Origin: Paracrocinitomix mangrovi
Lineage (GTDB): Bacteria; Bacteroidota; Bacteroidia; Flavobacteriales_D; Crocinitomicaceae
Assembly: GCF_019740355.2 (NCBI RefSeq)
Contig: NZ_CP091819.1
Location: forward strand, 3,720,001 to 3,784,000
Direction of reading: 5' to 3'
Length of the DNA stretch: 64,000 bases
Part shown: in pieces, positions 52,057 to 60,256 of the stretch
Layout of the letters: each line of letters starts with the position of its first letter
How positions within the stretch are numbered: the stretch's first letter is position 1
Translations under genes and position numbers: made by a program
Notes under the pieces: generated by a model
The model's input: only the letters and a program-made list of their open reading frames with translations
What the model was told of the DNA's origin: nothing
Databases searched by the model: none

Positions 52057-53024
52057 CAAAAGGAAGCATTTCTTCATTTATTGAGAAGTACTATTTACAC
52101 TTTAATGCTGCAACAGTTGTTGATGCAGCAAAAGCTTATGAAGAGCAATTGAACAATGGAGCCAAAATGATGGTAACCTTGGCAGGTGCTATGAGTACAG
52201 CTGAATTGGGTAAAATCTTTGCTGAGATGATTCGCAAGGATAAGGTTCAAATCATCTCTTGTACAGGTGCCAACCTTGAGGAGGATATTATGAACCTGGT
52301 TGCTCATGATTATTACAAACGTGTTCCCAATTACAGAGATTTAACTCCTCAAGATGAGTGGGCTTTGTTAGAAAAAGGATTGAATCGTGTAACAGATACA
52401 TGTATTCCGGAAGAAGAAGCATTTAGAAGGTTGCAAAAACACATTTATAAGATTTGGAAAGATGCAGAAGATAGTGGAGAAAGATTTTTTCCGCATGAAT
52501 TCATGTATAAAATGTTGTTGAGTGGTGTATTGGAAGAGTATTATCAAATTGATATTAAAGATAGCTGGATGTATGCCGCGGCTGAAAAGAATCTGCCTAT
52601 CGTTGTTCCGGGATGGGAAGACAGTACAATGGGTAACATCTTTGCATCTTATGTAATGAAAGGTGAGTTGAAAGCTTCTACCATGAAATCAGGAATTGAA
52701 TACATGGCTTATTTGGCGGATTATTACATTAAAAATAGTGGAAACGGAATTGGTTTCTTCCAGATCGGTGGAGGAATTGCTGGTGATTTTCCTATTTGCG
52801 TAGTGCCAATGCTATATCAAGATATGGAGATGGAAGAAATTCCTTTCTGGTCATATTTCTGTCAGATTTCTGATTCAACCACAAGTTATGGTTCTTATTC
52901 AGGAGCTGTTCCTAATGAGAAGATAACTTGGGGTAAATTGGATATTGATACACCAAAATTTATCATTGAATCAGATGCTACAATAGTGGCACCTTTGATC
53001 TTTGCTTATCTATTAGACATGTAA
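52053..53024 (+). CDS. Deoxyhypusine-synthase-like protein
   Basis: 323 aa. NAD-binding and spermidine-site segments of DHS are recognisable (VTLAGAMSTAELGKIFAEMI, QIISCTGANLEEDIMNL, IGFFQIGGGIAGDFPICVVP), and the catalytic Lys is conserved as Lys295 in ITWGKLDI. Bacteria lack eIF5A, so it more likely transfers an aminobutyl group to a small amine (homospermidine-type chemistry) or to an unknown protein. Last gene of the polyamine operon; 3' end overlaps the lrp gene by 19 bp on the other strand. Confidence 0.85.
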   Translation: MTKGSISSFIEKYYLHFNAATVVDAAKAYEEQLNNGAKMMVTLAGAMSTAELGKIFAEMIRKDKVQIISCTGANLEEDIMNLVAHDYYKRVPNYRDLTPQDEWALLEKGLNRVTDTCIPEEEAFRRLQKHIYKIWKDAEDSGERFFPHEFMYKMLLSGVLEEYYQIDIKDSWMYAAAEKNLPIVVPGWEDSTMGNIFASYVMKGELKASTMKSGIEYMAYLADYYIKNSGNGIGFFQIGGGIAGDFPICVVPMLYQDMEMEEIPFWSYFCQISDSTTSYGSYSGAVPNEKITWGKLDIDTPKFIIESDATIVAPLIFAYLLDM

Positions 53025-53485
53025 TCAGTTAAATTGACTTCTGTGGTGTATTTGATTTCATCTAACACTATCTGCGAGTCAATGTCTGCAATATTTTCTA
53101 TAGGGGCTATCTTGTTAACCAGGAAGTCCCTATATTTTTTTATGTTGTCAAAACGAACCTTGGCCATGAAATCATATGTCCCTGAGGTGTGATATAGCTC
53201 AACTACTTCTTCAAGTCCCAACACTTTCTCAAGAAACCTTGCACGCTTAGATTGTTGATGCTCCTTGATGGTGATATTGATAAAAACCATCAATTGCTTG
53301 TCTAGTTTTTCAGGGTCTAACAAAGCGACATATTTTTTGATTATCCCATTTTTTTCAAGTTTTTTAATCCGCTCATATATGGGAGTGCTTGATAATGAAA
53401 GCTTAGCCGATAGTTCTTTTGCAGTAAGGTTGGCATCTTTCTGGAGAAAATCTAGGATTCTTAGGTCAGTTTCATCTATTTTCAT
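53006..53485 (-). CDS. Lrp/AsnC-family regulator
   Basis: 159 aa from ATG (MKIDETDLRILDFLQ); an upstream start would add seven residues not typical of the family. N-terminal winged HTH (LTAKELSAKLSLSSTPIYER), C-terminal RAM/ActD ligand domain (YHTSGTYDFMAKVRFDNI). Convergent with the polyamine operon, and so possibly responsive to arginine, ornithine or lysine (inference). Confidence 0.9.
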   Translation of the reverse strand: MKIDETDLRILDFLQKDANLTAKELSAKLSLSSTPIYERIKKLEKNGIIKKYVALLDPEKLDKQLMVFINITIKEHQQSKRARFLEKVLGLEEVVELYHTSGTYDFMAKVRFDNIKKYRDFLVNKIAPIENIADIDSQIVLDEIKYTTEVNLTDYMSNR

Positions 53486-53615
53486 ATAAAAACACTGTTT
53501 AAGCATTTAAATATAGTAAATAATACTTAATAAATAGATAAAAGGCATTAAAAACTTTTATAATAAATCAATTGGCAGTAAATTTCGTTTATATAAATAA
53601 CAAACTTTAAAGAAA

Positions 53616-53867
53616 ATGACTAACACAATTATTTCATATGCGAATCTTTCAGAGGATTTGAAAACCGCTTTTAAGAATTGGTTGACCAGAAATGCTCCTG
53701 ATTTAGTGTCGTTTCCTTTTAAAGGTAAACACATGAAGGGATACATTTTCAATCATCAAGAGAAAAAATATTTGGTAGTGATGAAATTGGCTACCGGTAA
53801 TGGTGAAGAAATATTAAATGCCAATGTTGATCTGGGAGAAGTTGATCAGATCAATGAAGATTTTTAG
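53616..53867 (+). CDS. Hypothetical small protein
   Basis: 83 aa, no signal peptide or membrane segment, mixed alpha/beta with LPPFKGKHMKGYIF-type basic centre (residues ~35-45) and an acidic C-terminus (DLGEVDQINEDF). Not recognised. Codon usage and composition resemble neighbours. Confidence 0.5.
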   Translation: MTNTIISYANLSEDLKTAFKNWLTRNAPDLVSFPFKGKHMKGYIFNHQEKKYLVVMKLATGNGEEILNANVDLGEVDQINEDF

Positions 53868-53906
53868 AATAAAAGCAAGCGGTACACTTTTTGTTTACCC
53901 TTGTTT

Positions 53907-54182
53907 ATGAAGAAACTAAACAAGCTTACCATGGACTACATTTTGTTAAGTTTAAATCCCAGGAAATCATTTTCGTTGATAGAATTAGAGCGAGTAAAGA
54001 CTTTCATCAATAAACTACTTGTTTGTGAATATGTTGATGATAAATCGATTTTCTGGGATGAAAACGGAGATTTGATCTTCCATCCGCCGGTAAATAAAAA
54101 AGATAAGAATTACTGGATAAACGTATTAAATTCTCAATTAGATATTGATAAATGGGAATTTAGAACTGGGAAAATACTTTAA
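53907..54182 (+). CDS. Hypothetical small protein
   Basis: 91 aa from ATG 53907 (TTG 53901 also in frame). Helical first half (LNPRKSFSLIELERVKTFIN), aromatic second half (IFWDENGDLIFHPPVNKKDK). No known family. Followed by a good terminator, so it is probably expressed, perhaps with the 83-aa gene 39 bp upstream. Confidence 0.5.
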   Translation: MKKLNKLTMDYILLSLNPRKSFSLIELERVKTFINKLLVCEYVDDKSIFWDENGDLIFHPPVNKKDKNYWINVLNSQLDIDKWEFRTGKIL

Positions 54183-54205
54183 CGATTAACTGAAATTCCT
54201 AAGTT

Positions 54206-54239
54206 AAGCCGAATTGATAGTATCTGTTCGGCTTTTTTT
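54206..54239 (+). terminator. Rho-independent terminator after the small-protein pair
   Basis: AAGCCGAA / TTCGGCTT perfect 8-bp stem, 13-nt loop, then a seven-T tract that touches the stop of the convergent gene. Confidence 0.82.
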
Positions 54240-54990
54240 ATTTGCTGTGTTGAGCTTTCCAAATGGCCATCTTTTCATCCACTTGTTTTCCTTCCATCAG
54301 CTTTCCTTCCCAATACATTTTAGTCCCTACTAGTTGACCACTTTCATTATAAAATGCCCAAGGTCCATGTTTTACGGCATATTTATAATTACATGTTTTC
54401 ATGATTTTACCATTTGAATAGTAGTAAACTATGGCACCATGCAGGTTGCCGTCTTTGTACTGACCTTTCGCTTTTATTTGCATATTTTGATGAAATTCCT
54501 TGAATTCACCATCCAAAACACCGTCTTTGTAATACTCGTATCTAGAAACAGGGTACTGTCCATCTTTAGGAGCATAGAAATATACTTTTTGACCATTTAG
54601 CTTATCATTTTTATAAGTTTCCTGATAAGAGATTCTTCCTTTGTCATCAAAATAAACCCAAATACTGTCTTTTTGCTCATTTACATACTTTCCTAATGCC
54701 ATCAAATAGCCTGATTCATGGTACATTTTGCTCCTTGTAGTTTTACCATTGTCAGAGAATACAATTTTAGCTTGAACTTCACCTGATTCATAGTAATAAG
54801 TGAATTCACCAACAGGAATATCATTTTTAAACTGACCTACATATCTAAATACTTGTGTATTATCATATGCTTTTTTCCAAACGCCTTGCTTGCGCCCTTG
54901 AGCATCTGTTTGATTGTATTTTTGTTGAGGTTGCTGTGCAAATCCAACTGTTGTTATTAATATTGATATTAGGATTAATAATCTCCCCAT
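54238..54990 (-). CDS. Secreted MORN/YwqK-like repeat protein
   Basis: 250 aa with a signal peptide (MGRLLILISILITTVGFAQ). At least six hairpin repeats of the form G.YKDGNLHGAIVYYYSNGK, as in MORN and YwqK-family proteins. Automatic annotation sometimes calls these antitoxins, but no toxin partner lies nearby and an exported envelope role is more likely. 14 bp downstream of the HAD phosphatase. Confidence 0.72.
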   Translation of the reverse strand: MGRLLILISILITTVGFAQQPQQKYNQTDAQGRKQGVWKKAYDNTQVFRYVGQFKNDIPVGEFTYYYESGEVQAKIVFSDNGKTTRSKMYHESGYLMALGKYVNEQKDSIWVYFDDKGRISYQETYKNDKLNGQKVYFYAPKDGQYPVSRYEYYKDGVLDGEFKEFHQNMQIKAKGQYKDGNLHGAIVYYYSNGKIMKTCNYKYAVKHGPWAFYNESGQLVGTKMYWEGKLMEGKQVDEKMAIWKAQHSK

Positions 54991-55004
54991 GTGCTTCTTA
55001 TTGT

Positions 55005-55553
55005 TTAATTTTTTAGTGTTTTAGCTACGCTATGCAAAGTATCAAAAATATAATCGGCCTTTGTAGAAATGTTACGGACTTTTGTCAACAATATAGTTTT
55101 CATTCCCAATTTCATACCAAATTCAATGTCAGATTCATTGTCACCTATCATTATTGATTTAGAAAAGTCTATTTGGGGATAATCTTTTTGAGCGTGAAGT
55201 CCCATACCTGTTCCCGGTTTTCTGTAATCAGATCCTTCTTTTGCCAGTTGAGGCGCAAAGTAAAATTTGTCAATTTTACCCCCTTTGTTTTCAAATACAT
55301 TGTTCATATAACCATGTATCAATTCAAGGTCAGATTCATCCATCATGCCCTTGCCAATACCTTGCTGATTTGTCACTACCACGGTAACGCCAAATAGCTC
55401 ATTAAATAGCGCAATGGCTTCAGGAACACCATCCAAAATTCTCAGTTCATTAATTTGTTTGACATAGTCATCAATTAAACGCTCATTTATAACGCCATCT
55501 CTATCTAGAAACAGTGTCCAGCTTTTGTCAATTTTTAGATCGTTTAATTCCAT
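55005..55553 (-). CDS. HAD-IIIA phosphatase, GmhB/HisB-N-like
   Basis: 182 aa. Motif I TLFLDRDGVINE, motif II VVVTNQQGIGKG, DYRKPGTGMGLHA and motif IV MIGDNESDIEFGMKLGMKT place it with D-glycero-D-manno-heptose 1,7-bisphosphate phosphatase/histidinol phosphatase proteins. The Cys/His zinc loop of GmhB is missing (APQLAKEGSDYRKPG has no Cys), so substrate assignment is tentative. Confidence 0.78.
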   Translation of the reverse strand: MELNDLKIDKSWTLFLDRDGVINERLIDDYVKQINELRILDGVPEAIALFNELFGVTVVVTNQQGIGKGMMDESDLELIHGYMNNVFENKGGKIDKFYFAPQLAKEGSDYRKPGTGMGLHAQKDYPQIDFSKSIMIGDNESDIEFGMKLGMKTILLTKVRNISTKADYIFDTLHSVAKTLKN

Positions 55554-55573
55554 TTATTTGGTTGATTTTACCC

Positions 55574-55581
55574 CAAATTTA
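55574..55581 (-). promoter_or_regulatory. Candidate -7 element for the HAD phosphatase gene
   Basis: TAAATTTG on the minus strand, 20 bp before the ATG; no matching -33 box. Confidence 0.38.
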
Positions 55582-55695
55582 ACAAGATTGTTGGTCTACA
55601 GTATTTCTGAATTAGTCGAAAATCACTCTTAAGCCCTTGATTTGCCTGTCATATTGTCGTAACTTATAAGGAGTTCTTTGTAAATACTTACCCCT

Positions 55696-57183
55696 ATGAA
55701 AGCATCAATCACATACTTAATCGTATCTGTAATTATTGGTACGACAACTTACGCACAAAACTTTCAGACAATCAATTCAAGTAGCATCAACTACTACATT
55801 TCTTCCAGCCAGGAGTACGTTTTGGCTTCAAGAATAGATAGTGTTGAGCTGCAAGGAAGTGATTCTGTATTCTACTCTTTCAAGACAATGCGAGATAACC
55901 CAGCATTGTCGCAAAATGATCCTTGTAAATTTTATCTTGGAGATTCTTGGTTAGGTCCTAAAATTGAAATTAAATCAAACGGACAGAATATCTTTTATAA
56001 TAAAGATATGGAACCCATTGTTATTGAAACACAGGCAGCTGTGGATGATACATTTTTGGTGTACCATAACACATTGGGTGATTCAATTTGGGGAACCGTT
56101 TCTAATGAGGTTTTGCTAAATGTCTTTGGAGAAACTGATGTAGTTAGAATCATTGATCTTTTTGCCAATTATAATTTACCATTTGCAAATCCACGTATAG
56201 TTATTTCAGAAAGCAATGGTTTTATTGAAATGTATCCACCATACAGTTTTCCAAATATATATGGCGGGGCTTCATCTGTCACCTATGATAATGATTATCC
56301 CGAAGGATTTGATGGGAATTACCATTTGGTAGGAATCAATGATCAAGGTTTAACTAAGCCTCGAGTAATGGATGTGTACAATCATGAAATTGGTGATTTG
56401 TACCAATTTTACAGTTCGCATACCTATCCGGATGGCTCATTTGAAGAGACATTTTTTGAGAGAAAAATTATAAATAAGTTCTTTTGGCAGCCAGATTCAA
56501 TGATTTATTTTGTTCAGGATAACTCAGAAACAACCTTCTATCCTGCAAATAATGGACAAAGTGTTGTTACATCAACTGGTGGTTCTATTACACAAGTGGG
56601 GTATTACAATGTTGATGAATGGCATAGACCGGGATTACCTGAAGAGTTTGACGGTATTAATGGATGGAATACTTTATTTGTGAATGAGTGTGGAGATATC
56701 CAGGAAACGCACAGACAACAACCTATCACAGTTAGTTCTACAGATGGATGCGCAAGTATAGATAATGCATTACCATCTTACTTAACCTCAAATATTAATG
56801 GTATAGGAGAGTTGGATACTGTAGGTGAGGCTCAAATGGGTACTGAGTTTTTTGCAGCTGAGGTCTCATTTTACAACAAAAACAACGGTATTTACACTTG
56901 TGGAAGTCAGCAGTTTTTGCAAATAGAAAATACAGTTGAAAAAGAATTTGAATTTGGTGTTTTTCCTAACCCTACTTCAGGAGATGTTTATTTTGATTTA
57001 GAAGATGAAATCAATAATGCTGAAGTTACAGTGGTAGATGATATTGGAAGAATAGTTAAAAGCTTGAATATGAAAATGCAGAATAAACAATACCTGGATC
57101 TAAATGACGTGGACGCAGGTTTATACACTATTATCGTGCGTAGTGATGATGGTGTGTTTCAGCAAAGATTACTCAAGCATTAA
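55696..57183 (+). CDS. Secreted T9SS cargo protein
   Basis: 495 aa. Signal peptide KASITYLIVSVIIGTTTYAQ. The body is beta- and Asn-rich with no known domain. The C-terminus (FGVFPNPTSGDVYFDLED ... GLYTIIVRSDDGVFQQRLLK) is a T9SS type A sorting domain. Monocistronic with its own terminator. Confidence 0.82.
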   Translation: MKASITYLIVSVIIGTTTYAQNFQTINSSSINYYISSSQEYVLASRIDSVELQGSDSVFYSFKTMRDNPALSQNDPCKFYLGDSWLGPKIEIKSNGQNIFYNKDMEPIVIETQAAVDDTFLVYHNTLGDSIWGTVSNEVLLNVFGETDVVRIIDLFANYNLPFANPRIVISESNGFIEMYPPYSFPNIYGGASSVTYDNDYPEGFDGNYHLVGINDQGLTKPRVMDVYNHEIGDLYQFYSSHTYPDGSFEETFFERKIINKFFWQPDSMIYFVQDNSETTFYPANNGQSVVTSTGGSITQVGYYNVDEWHRPGLPEEFDGINGWNTLFVNECGDIQETHRQQPITVSSTDGCASIDNALPSYLTSNINGIGELDTVGEAQMGTEFFAAEVSFYNKNNGIYTCGSQQFLQIENTVEKEFEFGVFPNPTSGDVYFDLEDEINNAEVTVVDDIGRIVKSLNMKMQNKQYLDLNDVDAGLYTIIVRSDDGVFQQRLLKH

Positions 57184-57201
57184 TTTTTACATAACTAGTT
57201 T

Positions 57202-57229
57202 AAAGCCATCTTTTAAGGGTGGCTTTTTT
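57202..57229 (+). terminator. Rho-independent terminator after the T9SS cargo gene
   Basis: AAAGCCATC / GGTGGCTTT 9-bp stem (one G-U), followed by six T reaching the stop of the convergent glycosyltransferase. Confidence 0.82.
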
Positions 57230-58362
57230 CATGTTATGTTCATGATGGTTTTAGTGAGTTTGTCCCAGCTATATTTTTCTTTTTCTACTTTCAGATTTTC
57301 TTTAAAAGCTATTGCTTTGTTTGATGTGAAGAAATCAGTAAGTGCACTGGCAATTTCATCTGTATCTTTGGATGTTACATATCCAACAATCCCGTCCGGA
57401 ACCATTTCTGGTAATCCGCCAACATTTGTGACTAGCATGGGGATTTCAAAGTGATAGGCAATTTGAGTTACTCCACTTTGGGTGGCTGATTTGTAAGGTT
57501 GTGCAACAATATCAGCTGCACAAAAATACTTACCGACATCACTGTCTTTAATATATTCGCTTACAACTTTTATGTCATTGCTAATGCCTAAGTCCGCTAT
57601 TTGCTTTCGGTATTTCTCTTCATCCGAATAATATTCTCCAGCAATTAATAGCTTCACATTTAGTTCTTGATGATTCATTTTGGCAAAGGCATCCAACAAT
57701 AAGTCAAGCCCTTTGTAGTCTCTGATAATACCAAAAAATAGGATGTATTTCGTGTTTTGATCCAAGCCAAGAGCGGTTTTTGCAGCTTCCTGACTCATAC
57801 CGTCTCCAAAATTGTCATACAATGGGTGAGGATTAAAAGCACGTGGTTTTGAACTGTCAAATTTGGCTAAATCATCAGATACGCTTTTGGCCATTGAAAT
57901 AAATGCATCTACCGGTTTCATGAAGTACTTGGTAAATTGTACATCTCCAGGCCTTTTTTCATGCGGTACAACGTTGTGCATGATACCTACAATCTTGGTA
58001 TGATTGTTTTTCTTTACTTCTCTCGCTATGTTTCCAAAACAAGGTCCCATAAACGGGAGCCAGTAATTAAATAGAAGTAAATCAGGCTGCTGTTTTCTAA
58101 TACGTTTTCCTACTTTTTTCCAGTTTAACGGATTAACTGAATTAATTAATCTCTCAATTTGTAAATCTTTAGGAGCAATGTCTTCTGAATACTGAGTTTT
58201 TCCCGGGAAAAGAAAATTTGGGTATTGCAAGGTGAAAGTAAAAATCTCTACTTCATTTCCTTCATCTCTCAATTGTAATGCAAGACGTTCACTGTAAGAT
58301 GCAATTCCTCCTCTGTAGGGGTATGCAGGTCCAATGATGACGATCTTTTTACCTGAGCTCAT
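57229..58362 (-). CDS. Glycosyltransferase, family 4
   Basis: 377 aa from ATG 58362, overlapping the upstream stop by one base (TGATG). GT-B fold: N-terminal GPAYPYRGGIASYSERLAL, central FFGIIRDYKGLDLLLDAF and the nucleotide-sugar site SATQSGVTQIAYHFEIPMLV with GGLPEMV. Probably adds a sugar to a lipid-linked or cell-surface glycan; works with the upstream GT2. Confidence 0.85.
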   Translation of the reverse strand: MSSGKKIVIIGPAYPYRGGIASYSERLALQLRDEGNEVEIFTFTLQYPNFLFPGKTQYSEDIAPKDLQIERLINSVNPLNWKKVGKRIRKQQPDLLLFNYWLPFMGPCFGNIAREVKKNNHTKIVGIMHNVVPHEKRPGDVQFTKYFMKPVDAFISMAKSVSDDLAKFDSSKPRAFNPHPLYDNFGDGMSQEAAKTALGLDQNTKYILFFGIIRDYKGLDLLLDAFAKMNHQELNVKLLIAGEYYSDEEKYRKQIADLGISNDIKVVSEYIKDSDVGKYFCAADIVAQPYKSATQSGVTQIAYHFEIPMLVTNVGGLPEMVPDGIVGYVTSKDTDEIASALTDFFTSNKAIAFKENLKVEKEKYSWDKLTKTIMNIT

Positions 58363-59318
58363 CAAATTTCTTTTTCAATCAAATATTGATTTCTGGTAGG
58401 AGAATTTCTACCTATTAATTCTGCAATAAATCCGGCTAAGAAAAGCTGACTTCCAATTATCATTGAAGTTAAAGCTAAATAGAATTCAGGTCTTTGTGTT
58501 ATGAGTCTTCCACTGGTGTTGATGAAAAGTTTATCTATTCCTAACCAAAAGGCAAACATAAATCCAAGAATGAAAAACAATGTACCTATCAATCCAAAAA
58601 AGTGCATTGGTTTTTTGCCAAATCTGGTAATAAAAGTAATAGTAAACATGTCCAAAAATCCGTTGATGAACCTGTTCATTCCAAACTTGGTTTTACCATA
58701 TTTTCTTTCCTGATGTTGTACCACTTTTTCACCAATTTTCGGGAAACCGGCTGCTTTAGCGATTACAGGAATGTATCTGTGCATTTCACCAAAAATCTCA
58801 ACTGATTTTACCACTTCCTTACGGTAGGCTTTTAAGCCGCAATTCATGTCGTGAAGTTTGATGCCTGACATCATTCTGTTTACACCGTTGTAAATTTTAG
58901 TAGGTATCGTTTTGCTCAATGGATCGTATCTTTTCTTTTTCCATCCCGAAACAAGGTCGTATCCTTCTTCTGTAATCATTTTATACAATTCAGGAATCTC
59001 ATCAGGGCTGTCTTGAAGGTCGGCATCCATAGTAATTACTACATTACCCTTGGTTGCTTCAAATCCTACATGAAGCGCAGCAGATTTCCCGTAATTGCGT
59101 TGAAATTTGATGCCTCTAACGTTATCATCTTTTGATTTCAAATCTTGAATGACATTCCAGGAGTTATCTGTACTACCGTCATTGATAAAAATGATTTCGT
59201 AAGTGTAGTTGTTTTCAGACATTACCCTTACAATCCAATCATGCAATTCCGGTAAAGATTCATCCTCGTTGTATAAAGGGACAACGATACTTATTTGTAT
59301 TTGAGCGTCATTTTCCAT
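58362..59318 (-). CDS. Glycosyltransferase family 2, DPM1/GtrB-like
   Basis: 318 aa from ATG 59318 (a TTG four codons earlier is possible). QISIVVPLYNEDESLPEL, FINDGSTDNSW, VITMDADLQDSPDEIP (DxD), QHQERKYGKTKFGM, and two C-terminal membrane helices. This architecture makes polyprenyl-phosphate-linked sugars (dolichol-P-mannose synthase / GtrB type). Confidence 0.88.
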   Translation of the reverse strand: MENDAQIQISIVVPLYNEDESLPELHDWIVRVMSENNYTYEIIFINDGSTDNSWNVIQDLKSKDDNVRGIKFQRNYGKSAALHVGFEATKGNVVITMDADLQDSPDEIPELYKMITEEGYDLVSGWKKKRYDPLSKTIPTKIYNGVNRMMSGIKLHDMNCGLKAYRKEVVKSVEIFGEMHRYIPVIAKAAGFPKIGEKVVQHQERKYGKTKFGMNRFINGFLDMFTITFITRFGKKPMHFFGLIGTLFFILGFMFAFWLGIDKLFINTSGRLITQRPEFYLALTSMIIGSQLFLAGFIAELIGRNSPTRNQYLIEKEI

Positions 59319-59476
59319 TGAGCGGGTCAAAGATAGTACATTACTGCTAAGTGCTTATACCTTGAATTGTTAAATAAAGTTGCCCATATCAATAAAGATT
59401 ATTGATTGCATACAGTTTATCATTCATGATTATGAATAATCTTGTTCCGGAAAAATAAAATTAACAGTAATGTTTA

Positions 59477-60157
59477 CTAAAATTCAGTAACGTTTGAAGT
59501 TTCTGTCTTAAGGTCCATCAATACACTAAATGCGTGACTGACCTTAGAAGTATCAACCACAATAGTGAACTCATTGGTAGTTGAAATCACCTCTGCAAGA
59601 TTAATGCCTTCCCAGGCAATTTTCTTCAACAAATAGTAGTAAACTCCTGATATTTCAGTATTGATCTCCGGTAATTTCATGGTGATTGAAGATAGATTGT
59701 CAAGATTTGAAAGCATGGCTTCGTTCTTGAACATACTTTTTAACTTGTCTTCAAACTGCGCATTTGTAATAATTGTCGTCTCTGAAATGCCTCTGGAAAC
59801 TGTATAAAAGTTGTCAGAAATATCTTTAATGTTTGACAAAAATTTGGCTTGATCTTGTGAAATTCCAACGTAATTGTTGAAAGTAACTTTAATCAGATTT
59901 GAGCGCACAACCAGGTCACCTAATTGACTCATGAAGTTTTTAATCTTCATTTCAATTTTTTGATTTGGCCCCGGAGGCATTCTCTTTATCGCCATGATGA
60001 TAGCAGAATCAGAAACTTCCTTCCCAGTGATTTTCTGAATTTCAGGGTTCAATTTTCTAGCCAGGGAACTAATGTTGATCAATCCTTCTGCAATGGCCTC
60101 TTGTATGAAGGGAGACTGGTTGATCAGTTTTTCAATAACCTTACTGAGTCTATCCAT
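59477..60157 (-). CDS. Putative regulator with N-terminal HTH-like region and C-terminal ACT-like domains
   Basis: 226 aa cytoplasmic protein. The N-terminal ~75 residues are helical (INISSLARKLNPEIQKITGK, EVSDSAIIMAIKRM) and could form a winged-helix DNA-binding unit. The C-terminal part (ITMKLPEINTEISGVYYYLL, GINLAEVISTTNEFTIVVDT, SHAFSVLMDL) follows the beta-alpha-beta pattern of the tandem ACT domains of aspartate kinases, without any kinase domain. Divergent from lysA, with inverted repeats between the genes, so a lysine-sensing repressor is proposed; not an established family to my knowledge. Confidence 0.62.
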   Translation of the reverse strand: MDRLSKVIEKLINQSPFIQEAIAEGLINISSLARKLNPEIQKITGKEVSDSAIIMAIKRMPPGPNQKIEMKIKNFMSQLGDLVVRSNLIKVTFNNYVGISQDQAKFLSNIKDISDNFYTVSRGISETTIITNAQFEDKLKSMFKNEAMLSNLDNLSSITMKLPEINTEISGVYYYLLKKIAWEGINLAEVISTTNEFTIVVDTSKVSHAFSVLMDLKTETSNVTEF

Positions 60158-60215
60158 GTTAATAAAATAACGTTTTGTTAAAATTCGATTACAAATATAA
60201 TCATGTTAACAAAAC
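60158..60215. promoter_or_regulatory. Inverted-repeat operator between ACT-like regulator and lysA
   Basis: GTTTTGTTAA (60172-60181) and its perfect complement TTAACAAAAC (60206-60215) are 24 bp apart; a third, imperfect copy GTTAATAAAAT (60158-60168) touches the regulator start codon. The right arm lies inside the regulator's -33/-7 spacer and just upstream of the lysA -7, so binding could shut both promoters. Confidence 0.6.
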
Positions 60216-60223
60216 AATCAATA
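60192..60223 (-). promoter_or_regulatory. Promoter of the ACT-like regulator
   Basis: Minus strand: TTG within TATTG (60223-60219), 19-bp spacer, TATATTTG (60199-60192). It matches the -33/-7 pattern and lies 34 bp before the start codon. Confidence 0.55.
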
Positions 60224-60230
60224 TTTGAGA

Positions 60231-60238
60231 TAAATTTG
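60231..60238 (+). promoter_or_regulatory. Candidate -7 element for lysA
   Basis: TAAATTTG matches TAnnTTTG, 18 bp before the lysA ATG. The expected -33 position falls on the TTAACAAAAC operator arm rather than a TTTG. Confidence 0.45.
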
Positions 60239-60256
60239 TTGAAAAATAAGAAAAAA

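Noticed and set aside
54238-54990. YwqK-type antitoxin
   Set aside because: The protein has a signal peptide and no toxin gene nearby; the label would come only from the MORN-like repeats.
59395-59443. AAGATTATT...AATAATCTT inverted repeat as a terminator or RNA gene
   Set aside because: AT-only stem with a 31-nt middle and no T tract; the 146-bp gap shows nothing else convincing.
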